From NCBI GenBank assembly GCA_003506065.1, contig DNXA01000271.1, positions 1-11,799 on the forward strand: DNA of 11,799 nucleotides, read 5' to 3'. This document shows positions 1 to 6,141 of this stretch, piece by piece. Position numbers and translations under genes: made by a program. The stretch's first letter is position 1; each line of letters starts with the position of its first letter. Below the pieces are notes generated by a model. It saw nothing but the letters and a program-made list of their open reading frames with translations, did no database searches and was not told where the DNA came from. This stretch comes from Actinomycetota bacterium (lineage in GTDB: Bacteria; Actinomycetota; Actinomycetes; S36-B12).

Positions 1-1
1 A

Positions 2-466
2 CTGCCGATTCATCCCGATGACGTGGCGGCTCACGATGGTGATGTGCCGGCAGCCTGCGCAGCAATGATTCAACGTGCGGTCGAGATGATCTATGCAGAG
101 TCCGATGAGAACCGTTTCCTTGAGGTCACCTACGCCAATGGCGACAAGGAGATCCTCTACTTCAAGGACTTCAACTCTGGAGCCATGATTGAGAACATCG
201 TTGCTCGGGCTAAGAAGGCGGCCATCAAGGCCTACCTCGATACCGGTGAGAAGGGCATTCGTGTTCAGCATCTGATCGATGCGTGCCTGGACGAGTTCCG
301 TGAGAACGAGGACCTGCCGAACACGACCAACCCCGACGACTGGGCTCGCATCTCCGGCAAGAAGGGTGAGCGCATCGTGTTCATCCGAACTCTGGTGCAG
401 GGCAAGAAGGGCAACGAGGCGGGTCGCTCCATCGCTACGGTTGCCAACACCGGCCAGTACCTGTGA
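2..466 (+). CDS. mpa: Proteasome-associated AAA+ ATPase Mpa/ARC, C-terminal part (5' end outside window)
   Basis: The reading frame is open from base 2, giving the last 154 residues of the protein; the start lies upstream of the window. Mpa (also called ARC) is the hexameric ring ATPase that binds Pup on tagged proteins, unfolds them and threads them into the 20S core. What is seen is the region after the AAA core: a helical segment, the stretch [11 protein letters not shown], and [20 protein letters not shown], all typical of actinobacterial Mpa. The chain ends GQYL. In this family the penultimate Tyr docks in pockets of the alpha ring and opens the gate, so the activating tail is intact. 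The N-terminal coiled coil, OB domains and Walker motifs cannot be checked. The gene ends 24 bases before dop, consistent with co-transcription. Identification is firm. Confidence 0.96.
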   Translation: MPIHPDDVAAHDGDVPAACAAMIQRAVEMIYAESDENRFLEVTYANGDKEILYFKDFNSGAMIENIVARAKKAAIKAYLDTGEKGIRVQHLIDACLDEFRENEDLPNTTNPDDWARISGKKGERIVFIRTLVQGKKGNEAGRSIATVANTGQYL

Positions 467-490
467 GCGTGCGCAGAAAGTGAGTGGCAC

Positions 491-2008
491 ATGACCGTGC
501 ATCGGATCATGGGCATCGAGACGGAGTACGGCATCACCGTGCCGGGCGTGCGCATCATGAACGCGATGGCCACCTCAACTCGTCTCGTCAATGCGTACGC
601 TCGCAACAACATCAGAGGGCGACAGCGCAATCCGAAATGGGATTACTCCGAGGAGGCGCCGCTTCGCGATGCACGCGGCTTCGATATGAGTCGAGCTGAG
701 GCTGATCCCTCACAACTGACTGATGATGACATGGGCATGGCCAATGTCATCTTGACCAACGGCGCACGCTTCTATGTCGACCACGCGCATCCGGAGTACT
801 CCTCACCTGAGATCACCGGGCCGCGTGACGCCGTGCTGTGGGATCGAGCCGGAGCAGCGATCATGCATCGGGCTGCGCAGTACACCACGACCGATGGGGT
901 GGATCTGCCGATCCTGCTGTACAAGAACAACACCGACAACAAGGGCGCTTCATACGGATGCCATGAGAACTACCTCATGAACCGGTCGACAGAGTTCTCC
1001 TCGATCGTGGCGTGGATGACGCCGTTCTTCATCTCCCGCCAGATCTTCACGGGTGCCGGCCGGCTGGGCATTGGCCAGCAGACCCGCGACTTTCAGTATC
1101 AGATCAGCCAGCGAGCGGATTTCTTCGAAACTGAGGTGGGGCTGGAAACCACGTTCAAGCGTCCGATCATCAACACTCGCGATGAACCCCATTGCGATGC
1201 TGAGCGCTTCCGTCGGCTGCACGTCATCGTCGGGGACGCCAACATGAGCGACACCGCCACCTACTTGAAGATGGGCACGACCTCGCTGGTGCTCAGCATG
1301 CTGGAGAGCGGCTTCCTGGAGGGCATGGACATGACGCCCACTGAGCCGGTGCGATCCATGTACGCAGTGAGCCACGACATCTCCTTGCAGAGACGCATTC
1401 CGCTGACCGGCGGACGCAACTGGACCGCCCTGGAGATGCAGAGAGAGTTCTGGAACCTGGCTTCGAAGTTCTGTGAATCCGAGTATGCAGACTTCATCGA
1501 TCCGGAGACGATTGACGTCCTCTTTCAGTGGGGCAGGATCCTTGACCGGCTTGAAGAGGAGCCTCTGGAGTGTGCCGATGTCCTGGACTGGGTGGCCAAG
1601 TACCGCTTGATGGAGGCCTATCGAAGTCGAGGCGGTCTGGAGTGGTCAGCTGCGCGTCTGCAGGCCATTGATCTGCAGTACGCCGATATCCGACCTGACA
1701 AGGGTTTGGCTCTGCGTCTAGAGGAGCGTGGGCAACTCGTGCGCATGGTGACCGATCAGGAGATCGAGCATGCGCAGTTCCACCCGCCCACCGACACTCG
1801 TGCCTACTTCCGAGGAGAGTGCCTGCGCCGATTCCCGGACGAGATCGCCGCAGCCTCTTGGGATTCGTTGATCTTTGATCTGCCGGGGAAGGAGTCCTTG
1901 GTGCGAGTGCCGACCATGGAGCCGACCAAGGGCACGAAGGCACTTGTTGGTGAGCTGCTCGCAAGCGCAACGAACGCTGCAGATCTGGTGGAGTTGCTGG
2001 GTGCTTAG
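491..2008 (+). CDS. dop: Pup deamidase/depupylase Dop
   Basis: Predicted 505 residues, the usual size for Dop. It converts the C-terminal Gln of Pup to Glu so that PafA can ligate it, and it also hydrolyses the Pup-lysine isopeptide bond. It belongs to the glutamine synthetase-like carboxylate-amine ligase fold. Visible family features are the N-terminal MGIETEYG with metal-binding Glu10, the catalytic Asp97 in YVDHAHPEYS, the shared KNNTDN...YGCHENYL block (about 145-162) and INTRDEPH...[13 protein letters not shown] (about 227-253). Residues about 41-80, including WDYSEEAPLRDARGFD, have no counterpart in the PafA of this window and correspond to the Dop-specific loop over the active site, which distinguishes Dop from PafA. 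The ATG start at 491 puts the conserved GIETEYG motif at the expected N-terminus; only a weak purine-rich stretch (about 475-484) precedes it. The stop is 25 bases before pup. Confidence 0.96.
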   Translation: MTVHRIMGIETEYGITVPGVRIMNAMATSTRLVNAYARNNIRGRQRNPKWDYSEEAPLRDARGFDMSRAEADPSQLTDDDMGMANVILTNGARFYVDHAHPEYSSPEITGPRDAVLWDRAGAAIMHRAAQYTTTDGVDLPILLYKNNTDNKGASYGCHENYLMNRSTEFSSIVAWMTPFFISRQIFTGAGRLGIGQQTRDFQYQISQRADFFETEVGLETTFKRPIINTRDEPHCDAERFRRLHVIVGDANMSDTATYLKMGTTSLVLSMLESGFLEGMDMTPTEPVRSMYAVSHDISLQRRIPLTGGRNWTALEMQREFWNLASKFCESEYADFIDPETIDVLFQWGRILDRLEEEPLECADVLDWVAKYRLMEAYRSRGGLEWSAARLQAIDLQYADIRPDKGLALRLEERGQLVRMVTDQEIEHAQFHPPTDTRAYFRGECLRRFPDEIAAASWDSLIFDLPGKESLVRVPTMEPTKGTKALVGELLASATNAADLVELLGA

Positions 2009-2021
2009 CAGCCCAAGCAGG

Positions 2022-2027
2022 TAACCT
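2022..2027 (+). promoter_or_regulatory. Putative -10 element TAACCT for a leaderless pup transcript
   Basis: TAACCT matches the actinobacterial -10 consensus TAnnnT and lies in the 25-base dop-pup gap with exactly six bases between it and the pup ATG. A transcript initiated about seven bases after the hexamer would begin at or next to the A of the ATG. No good Shine-Dalgarno sequence precedes pup, which fits leaderless translation. No well-spaced -35 is seen (TTGCTG at 1994 is about 22 bases away). This is inferred from sequence only. Confidence 0.5.
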
Positions 2028-2033
2028 AGACGA

Positions 2034-2240
2034 ATGCCTCAACGTGAGAACGTCGAACGCAAGTCAACACGGCCGACACAGGAAGCACCTGAAGAACAGG
2101 TTGCTCCGAATCAGGCCGCGACCGAACGCAAGGCAGCACTCGATGCTGAGGTCGATTCGATGCTCGATGAGATTGACGACGTACTTGAGGTGAATGCAGA
2201 AGACTTCGTGAAGTCCTTCGTCCAAAAGGGTGGTCAGTGA
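2034..2240 (+). CDS. pup: Prokaryotic ubiquitin-like protein Pup
   Basis: A 68-residue acidic protein that is the small degradation tag of the actinobacterial proteasome. The N-terminal half (1-30) is polar and probably disordered and is used to start unfolding at the ATPase. Residues about 31-58 ([25 protein letters not shown]) form the amphipathic, Asp/Glu-rich segment that becomes helical on binding the Mpa coiled coil and the Dop/PafA groove. The C-terminus is Gly66-Gly67-Gln68, so the protein is made in the inactive Gln form and must be deamidated by Dop before PafA can link it to substrate lysines. It lies between dop and prcB as in most actinobacteria. Its stop overlaps the proposed GTG start of prcB (GTGA). 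It has no clear ribosome binding site, but a -10-like TAACCT lies six bases before the ATG. Confidence 0.97.
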   Translation: MPQRENVERKSTRPTQEAPEEQVAPNQAATERKAALDAEVDSMLDEIDDVLEVNAEDFVKSFVQKGGQ

Positions 2241-3085
2241 CTTCGGGAGGAGGCATGCTGCCAGCGGCTTATCTTCGCTCGGGCTCGCCCTCGTTTGCTG
2301 ATTTCCTTGCCGATCTCGCACCTGACCTTCTCAGTGCGCGCCTGCTGTTGAATGCTGCTGTGGACTCCAGCACGCTGGCGCCTCATGGCACCACCATCGT
2401 GGCTCTGCGCGGGAGCTTTGGCGCGATCATGGCCGGCGACCGGCGCGCCACTATGGGCAATGTCATCTCACAGCGCGATATCGAAAAAGTCTTTCAAGCC
2501 GACGAGCATTCGACCATCGGCATCGCCGGGGCAGCAGGCATTGCCGTTGAACTCGTGCGATTGTTCCAAGTCGAACTTGAGCACTACGAAAAGATCGAGG
2601 GCATGCAACTGAGCCTCGATGGCAAGGCCAATCGCCTCTCGGCATTGCTGCGCGGAAATCTCGGCATGGCCATGCAAGGCCTTGCGGTAGTCCCGATGTT
2701 CGCCGGCTACGACCTAGATCGCGAGCGCGGCCGCATCTTCTCCTATGACATCACCGGTGGCAGGTACGAGGAACACGACTACCACGCAGTGGGGTCGGGA
2801 GGGTTCTTCGCCAAGAATTCCATGAAGAAGATGTACCGGGAGAACATGACTGCCGAGCAGGCCATCATGGTTGCCCTGGAAGCCCTGTATGACGCAGCTG
2901 ACGATGACAGCGCGACCGGAGGGCCTGATCTGGCCCGTGGCATCTTCCCGGTCATAGCAGTGAACGACGCCGCGGGCGTGCGATTGCTCCATGAGGACGA
3001 ACTCACCGCCTATGTCACGACCATCGTGCAGGCACGCCAACGCCGCCCTGATGGCCCACTTGTGCCGATGGAGGAGTCCCAATGA
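2237..3085 (+). CDS. prcB: 20S proteasome beta subunit PrcB (catalytic)
   Basis: Predicted 282-residue precursor of the beta subunit, an N-terminal nucleophile hydrolase. The propeptide is about 51 residues, and the processing site is [13 protein letters not shown], making Thr52 the mature catalytic Thr1. Counting from it, Asp17 (in MAGDRRAT) and Lys33 (in RDIEKVF) fall where the active-site Asp and Lys are expected, and a SGG motif follows near mature residue 136. Fourteen copies form the two inner rings of the core particle between the PrcA rings. The proposed start is GTG at 2237, overlapping the pup stop by four bases and preceded by AAGGG (2226-2230) at six bases. A second in-frame start, ATG at 2255, would remove six propeptide residues only. 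The stop overlaps prcA by four bases (ATGA), suggesting coupled translation of the two subunits. Confidence 0.96.
   Translation: MTSGGGMLPAAYLRSGSPSFADFLADLAPDLLSARLLLNAAVDSSTLAPHGTTIVALRGSFGAIMAGDRRATMGNVISQRDIEKVFQADEHSTIGIAGAAGIAVELVRLFQVELEHYEKIEGMQLSLDGKANRLSALLRGNLGMAMQGLAVVPMFAGYDLDRERGRIFSYDITGGRYEEHDYHAVGSGGFFAKNSMKKMYRENMTAEQAIMVALEALYDAADDDSATGGPDLARGIFPVIAVNDAAGVRLLHEDELTAYVTTIVQARQRRPDGPLVPMEESQ
2245..2257 (+). promoter_or_regulatory. Purine-rich ribosome binding site-like stretch before alternative prcB ATG
   Basis: GGGAGGAGG (2245-2253) is an almost perfect Shine-Dalgarno sequence, but it sits only one to four bases before the in-frame ATG at 2255, closer than the usual 5-9. 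It may support internal initiation of prcB at Met7, or be incidental coding sequence for Gly-Gly-Gly. It does not affect the mature subunit. Confidence 0.35.
3070..3076 (+). promoter_or_regulatory. Ribosome binding site of prcA
   Basis: GGAGGAG inside the end of prcB, with five bases to the ATG at 3082. It is the clearest Shine-Dalgarno in the proteasome part of the window. It fixes the prcA start at the ATG that overlaps the prcB stop rather than at the in-frame ATG six bases later. Confidence 0.7.
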
Positions 3086-3771
3086 GCATGCCCTTCTATG
3101 TGGCTCCCGAACAAGTCATCAAGGACAAGGCTGATTACGCACGCAAGGGCATTGCTCGCGGGCGCAGCGTCATTGTCCTGGAGTACGCCGATGGGGTGCT
3201 CTTCGTCGCAGAGAATCCTTCACGGGCCTTGCACAAGATCAGTGAGATCTACGACCGCATAGGTTTTGCTGCTGTCGGTAAGTACAACGAGTTCGAGAAC
3301 CTGAGGGTCGCTGGTGTGCGGCTGGCGGACATGCGCGGCTATTCTTATGACCGTCGAGATGTGAGTGGTCGCAGTATTGCCAATGCCTACGCGCAGACTC
3401 TCGGCACGATCTTCACTGAAATGCCCAAGCCCTACGAAGTCGAGATCGTCGTGGCAGAGATCGGTGATGACTCAAGTGAGGATCAGCTGTATCGCCTGAC
3501 CTTCGACGGATCTGTGGCCGATGAGCAGGGTTACGTGGCAATGGGCGGGCAGGCTGAGAGCATCACATCGGCGCTGGAAGCACAGTGGCAAGCAGGTATG
3601 TCATTGGAAGACGCATTGAAGTTGGCTGTTCGCCTGCTGGGTGAATTTGGGGCCGAGGCTGCACGCACCTTGGAACCCGCGGCATTGGAGGTGGCCGTGC
3701 TTGATCGCAATCGACCAAGGCGCACCTTCGCACGCATCAATGGCGGCCGCTTGGATGCACTTCTGGCCTAG
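3082..3771 (+). CDS. prcA: 20S proteasome alpha subunit PrcA (structural)
   Basis: 229 residues. PrcA forms the two outer rings of the core particle; its N-termini close the axial gate, and pockets between subunits receive the C-terminal tail of Mpa. Diagnostic actinobacterial stretches are [23 protein letters not shown] (residues 5-27), [46 protein letters not shown] and [11 protein letters not shown], with [15 protein letters not shown] near the end. There is no N-terminal catalytic Thr, as expected for an alpha subunit. The C-terminus stops soon after [12 protein letters not shown], lacking the roughly 15-20-residue polar tail I recall in the mycobacterial protein; this tail is variable and the fold is complete without it. 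The gene is translationally coupled to prcB by ATGA overlap and a strong ribosome binding site. The pafA start follows after nine bases. Confidence 0.96.
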   Translation: MSMPFYVAPEQVIKDKADYARKGIARGRSVIVLEYADGVLFVAENPSRALHKISEIYDRIGFAAVGKYNEFENLRVAGVRLADMRGYSYDRRDVSGRSIANAYAQTLGTIFTEMPKPYEVEIVVAEIGDDSSEDQLYRLTFDGSVADEQGYVAMGGQAESITSALEAQWQAGMSLEDALKLAVRLLGEFGAEAARTLEPAALEVAVLDRNRPRRTFARINGGRLDALLA

Positions 3772-3774
3772 TGT
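3769..3774 (+). promoter_or_regulatory. Possible -10 element TAGTGT for pafA (overlaps prcA stop)
   Basis: TAGTGT fits TAnnnT and, as at pup, ends exactly six bases before the pafA ATG. Its first three bases are the prcA stop codon, so two of the three defining positions are explained by the stop and the match is weaker evidence than at pup. No good Shine-Dalgarno precedes pafA (only GTGGG at 3773-3777). Confidence 0.3.
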
Positions 3775-3780
3775 GGGCAG

Positions 3781-5145
3781 ATGCATCGCAGGATCTTCGG
3801 TCTGGAGACTGAATACGGAGTCACCTGCACCTTTCAAGGCCAGCGCAGACTCAGTCCAGATGAGGTAGCGCGGTATCTGTTCAGACGCGTGGTGTCCTGG
3901 GGTCGCAGCAGCAATGTCTTCCTGCGCAATGGCTCGCGGCTCTACCTGGATGTTGGCAGCCACCCGGAGTACGCAACACCTGAATGCGACAGCGTCCCGC
4001 TCCTCATCACGCATGACCGAGCGGGCGATCGTATTCTGGAAGGACTGGTATTCGACGGCGAGGAACGACTGCGCGCTGAAGGGATCAACGGTGACATCTA
4101 CCTCTTCAAGAACAACACCGACTCCGGTGGCAACTCCTATGGCTGCCACGAGAACTACCTGGTCGAACGTCACGGCGATTTTGCACGCCTTGCCGAGCGG
4201 CTGATTCCCTTCTTCATCACGAGGCAGATCATCACGGGAGCTGGCAAAGTCCTTCAGACCCCTCGCGGACCGATCTACGCGCTGAGCCAGCGCGCCGACC
4301 ACATCTGGGAAGGCTTGTCCAGCGCTACGACGCGTTCACGGCCAATCATCAACACTCGAGACGAACCACACGCTGATGCTGAGCTCTATCGCCGGCTGCA
4401 CGTCATTGTGGGCGATTCGAATATGAGCGAGATGACGACCCTGCTGAAGGTCGGCATCGTGGATCTGGTGCTACGCATGCTGGAAGGCGGAGTAGTCATG
4501 CGCGATATGAGCCTGGAGAATCCCATTCGGGCCATCCGCGAGATCAGTCATGACTCCACGTGCAAGACCGAAGTGAAACTCAGTACTGGACGAGACCTCA
4601 CTGCCATTCAGATTCAATCGGAGTACTACGAGAAGGCCAGTGCCTTCGCTGACAGCCGCGGCCTGCGTGAGGATCCTGTCCATCGCCAAGTGCTCGCGCT
4701 CTGGGAGAAGTCGCTCATCGCACTGCAGGCTGAGGATCTTGATTCCCTTGATCGTGATCTGGACTGGGTCATCAAGAAGAAGCTCATTGACCGCTACATC
4801 GCCAAGCACGATCTTGGGCTTGAGTCACCGCGCATCGCGCAGATCGATCTGGCCTACCACGACATCACTCGCAATCGGGGCCTGTTCTACCTGCTCGAGC
4901 GCCGCGGGATGGTCAATCGCATCTCCAATGACCTCGAGGTGTTCGAGGCCAAATCTCTGCCACCGCAGAACACCCGGGCGAAGTTGCGTGGAGATTTCAT
5001 CAAGAGTGCGCAGGACAATCACCGGGATTACACGGTCGACTGGGTGCATCTCAAACTCAATGATCAGGCCCAAAGGACAGTGCTCTGCAAGGATCCGTTC
5101 ACTGCCGTCGATGAGCGCGTTGAACGGCTTATCGCGCTCATGTAG
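3781..5145 (+). CDS. pafA: Pup-protein ligase PafA
   Basis: 454 residues, the normal length. PafA uses ATP to phosphorylate the C-terminal Glu of deamidated Pup and joins it to the epsilon-amino group of substrate lysines. It is a paralogue of Dop with the glutamine synthetase-like fold. Visible features are GLETEYG with metal-binding Glu9, catalytic Asp57 in [19 protein letters not shown]...YGCHENYL (about 110-127), RQIITGAGK and [28 protein letters not shown] (about 190-217). The Dop-specific loop is absent: the chain goes from [10 protein letters not shown] to [11 protein letters not shown] in about 35 residues, against about 75 in Dop. This separates it from dop and supports the ligase call. 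The start at 3781 places Met five residues before the conserved FGLETEYG. The gene lies nine bases after prcA. About 40 bases follow before the first FKBP gene. Confidence 0.96.
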   Translation: MHRRIFGLETEYGVTCTFQGQRRLSPDEVARYLFRRVVSWGRSSNVFLRNGSRLYLDVGSHPEYATPECDSVPLLITHDRAGDRILEGLVFDGEERLRAEGINGDIYLFKNNTDSGGNSYGCHENYLVERHGDFARLAERLIPFFITRQIITGAGKVLQTPRGPIYALSQRADHIWEGLSSATTRSRPIINTRDEPHADAELYRRLHVIVGDSNMSEMTTLLKVGIVDLVLRMLEGGVVMRDMSLENPIRAIREISHDSTCKTEVKLSTGRDLTAIQIQSEYYEKASAFADSRGLREDPVHRQVLALWEKSLIALQAEDLDSLDRDLDWVIKKKLIDRYIAKHDLGLESPRIAQIDLAYHDITRNRGLFYLLERRGMVNRISNDLEVFEAKSLPPQNTRAKLRGDFIKSAQDNHRDYTVDWVHLKLNDQAQRTVLCKDPFTAVDERVERLIALM

Positions 5146-5152
5146 TGCCAGT

Positions 5153-5179
5153 TTGAGTCTTCAGCGCGTTGACTAGGCT
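5153..5179 (+). promoter_or_regulatory. Putative promoter for the FKBP genes (TTGAGT - 15 bp - TAGGCT), leaderless geometry
   Basis: The 40-base pafA-FKBP gap is the largest in the window. TAGGCT (5174-5179) matches the actinobacterial -10 TAnnnT and is followed by six bases and the ATG at 5186. TTGAGT (5153-5158) is a reasonable -35 with a 15-base spacer, somewhat short. There is no Shine-Dalgarno before the ATG. The predicted transcript would begin at the start codon. Confidence 0.5.
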
Positions 5180-5185
5180 CCGTTC

Positions 5186-5767
5186 ATGCGTAGATATGCA
5201 ATCCTCCTTGCGTCCGGAATTCTGCTTGCCGCGTGTTCATCACAGGAGGCAGCCACATCGGACCCATCCACTGAGACAACAAGTGGATCCAATTACGTGA
5301 CCTCGCAATGTGCGATCGTTGGCGGCGACCCGGTTACCTCCACGACGGCGCCAACCAGGGGCACCACGGTTGACGGGGTCACCGTGGAAGAGACCGAGCT
5401 AGGACCAGTCATCACCGTGGCTCCCGCGTTGCCTGCAGCAACCGAGGTCATCGCGAAGACCCTGAACTCGGGCAAGGGTCAGGAATTGAAGGCCACCGAC
5501 ACCCTCACCTTCAACTACTGCGGTGTGGGGCTGGTAAGCCAGCAGCAGTTCGACTCCTCCTGGGCCAATGGCGCCCCCATCACGTACCCCTTGGACCAAT
5601 TGATTGCCGGTTGGGGGCAGGGCATGCCGGGCATGAAGCTCGGCGAGGAGCGGCTGCTGATCATTCCGGGCGCAGCCGGCTATGGACCCACTCCGCCACA
5701 GGGCAGCGGGATCCTGCCTGATGAATCGCTGGCCTTCGTCGTCCAGCTCATCTCCATCGAGAACTAA
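5186..5767 (+). CDS. Exported FKBP-type peptidyl-prolyl isomerase, predicted lipoprotein
   Basis: 193 residues. The N-terminus is a lipoprotein signal: MRRY, a hydrophobic run AILLASGILLA and the lipobox L-A-A-C with Cys17 as predicted lipidated residue, so the mature protein should be anchored on the outer face of the membrane. A Ser/Thr-rich linker (about 18-40) precedes a region starting near Tyr37. The FKBP fold occupies about 75-193, with FDSSW (122-126), PLDQLIAGWGQGMPGMKLGE (135-154), the GYG element (165-167) and the final beta strand LAFVVQLISIE. These match the hydrophobic active-site positions of FKBPs, so cis-trans prolyl isomerase or chaperone activity on exported proteins is likely. 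Two Cys in the mature part beyond the lipobox (42 and 112) could form a disulfide. It is followed nine bases later by a second FKBP gene. No link to the proteasome can be read from the protein itself. Confidence 0.9.
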   Translation: MRRYAILLASGILLAACSSQEAATSDPSTETTSGSNYVTSQCAIVGGDPVTSTTAPTRGTTVDGVTVEETELGPVITVAPALPAATEVIAKTLNSGKGQELKATDTLTFNYCGVGLVSQQQFDSSWANGAPITYPLDQLIAGWGQGMPGMKLGEERLLIIPGAAGYGPTPPQGSGILPDESLAFVVQLISIEN

Positions 5768-5945
5768 GGTTCAGTCATGACGCAGAAGCCGGAAATTGAC
5801 TTCATCGAAGGGCCAGCGCCCACCACTCTCGTGATCACCGATCTGATCGTCGGTGAAGGTGCCCAGGCAGTACCCGGTGGACGGGTTGAAGTGCACTACC
5901 TCGGAGTGGAGTTCACCTCAGGTGAGCAGTTCGACTCCTCCTGGG
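5544..5945 (+). repeat. 21-bp exact direct repeat within the paired FKBP genes (5544-5564 and 5925-5945)
   Basis: The segments at 5544-5564 and 5925-5945 are identical over 21 bases and encode the QFDSSW element in both FKBP domains. They lie 381 bases apart at equivalent positions of the two domains, as expected for tandem duplicates kept similar by selection, recent divergence or gene conversion. It is coding sequence, not a mobile element. Confidence 0.8.
5765..5770 (+). promoter_or_regulatory. TAAGGT before second FKBP gene: -10-like or weak ribosome binding site
   Basis: TAAGGT overlaps the stop codon of the first FKBP gene and ends six bases before the next ATG, the same spacing as at pup, pafA and the first FKBP. 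It contains AAGG seven bases from the ATG, so it can equally be read as a weak Shine-Dalgarno. The sequence alone does not decide. Confidence 0.25.
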
Positions 5946-6136
5946 ACCGCGGGGAGTCCATCACCTTTCCGCTCAATGGGCTCATCGCCGGATGGCAGGA
6001 GGGGATCCCAGGCATGAAGGTCGGTGGTCGCCGCCAGCTGGTCATTCCGCCAGCGCTGGCCTACGGAGAGTCCGGTGGCCATCGCCTGGCCGGACAGACT
6101 CTGGTCTTTGTCATCGATCTGCTGAACGTCGGCTAG
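5777..6136 (+). CDS. Cytosolic FKBP-type peptidyl-prolyl cis-trans isomerase
   Basis: 119 residues, a single FKBP domain close to the size of FKBP12, with no signal peptide, so it should act in the cytosol. Recognisable elements are VEVHYLG (Tyr41), FDSSWDRG (52-59), ITFPLNGLIAGWQEGIPGMKVGGRRQLVIPP (62-92), the LAYGESG flap (94-100) and the last strand LVFVIDLLNV. These include the aromatic and hydrophobic residues that line the proline pocket in the family, so catalytic activity is likely. It resembles its upstream neighbour in the domain core but lacks the neighbour's export signal and linker. It starts nine bases after that gene's stop. An FKBP gene pair next to pafA is a position I recall from other actinobacterial proteasome loci; the functional reason is not known to me. 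Confidence 0.93.
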   Translation: MTQKPEIDFIEGPAPTTLVITDLIVGEGAQAVPGGRVEVHYLGVEFTSGEQFDSSWDRGESITFPLNGLIAGWQEGIPGMKVGGRRQLVIPPALAYGESGGHRLAGQTLVFVIDLLNVG

Positions 6137-6141
6137 CACCC

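Noticed and set aside
265..630. Long open frames on the minus strand opposite the known genes (for example 265-630, 1494-2042, 3601-4302 and 8581-9318).
   Set aside because: They are antisense shadows of strongly conserved plus-strand genes, with Arg/Ser/Pro-rich low-complexity translations, no family motifs and no initiation signals. They are typical of G+C-rich coding DNA.
1985..2036. A PafBC-type (RecA-NDp-like, TTGTC-GTG plus TAnnnT) damage-inducible promoter upstream of pup or the FKBP genes.
   Set aside because: Only the -10 part is present. I found no TTGTC-GTG-like element at the required distance before the TAnnnT hexamers, so control by PafBC is not supported here.
5146..5185. Intrinsic terminator after pafA.
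   Set aside because: No stable stem with a T-run is visible in the 40-base gap. The same is true of the gaps at 8019-8045 and after 11774.
5186..5206. Possible twin-arginine (Tat) signal in the FKBP lipoprotein, since it starts MRRY near tat genes.
   Set aside because: The residues after Arg-Arg (YAIL) match the Tat consensus poorly and the n-region is only three residues. A Sec-type lipoprotein signal explains the sequence fully.
5992..6141. Upstream extension of pafB to ATG 5992.
   Set aside because: It would overlap the FKBP gene by 145 bases, and the extra residues are a frame-shifted reading of a conserved FKBP segment. Homology of the product begins only at about 6142.
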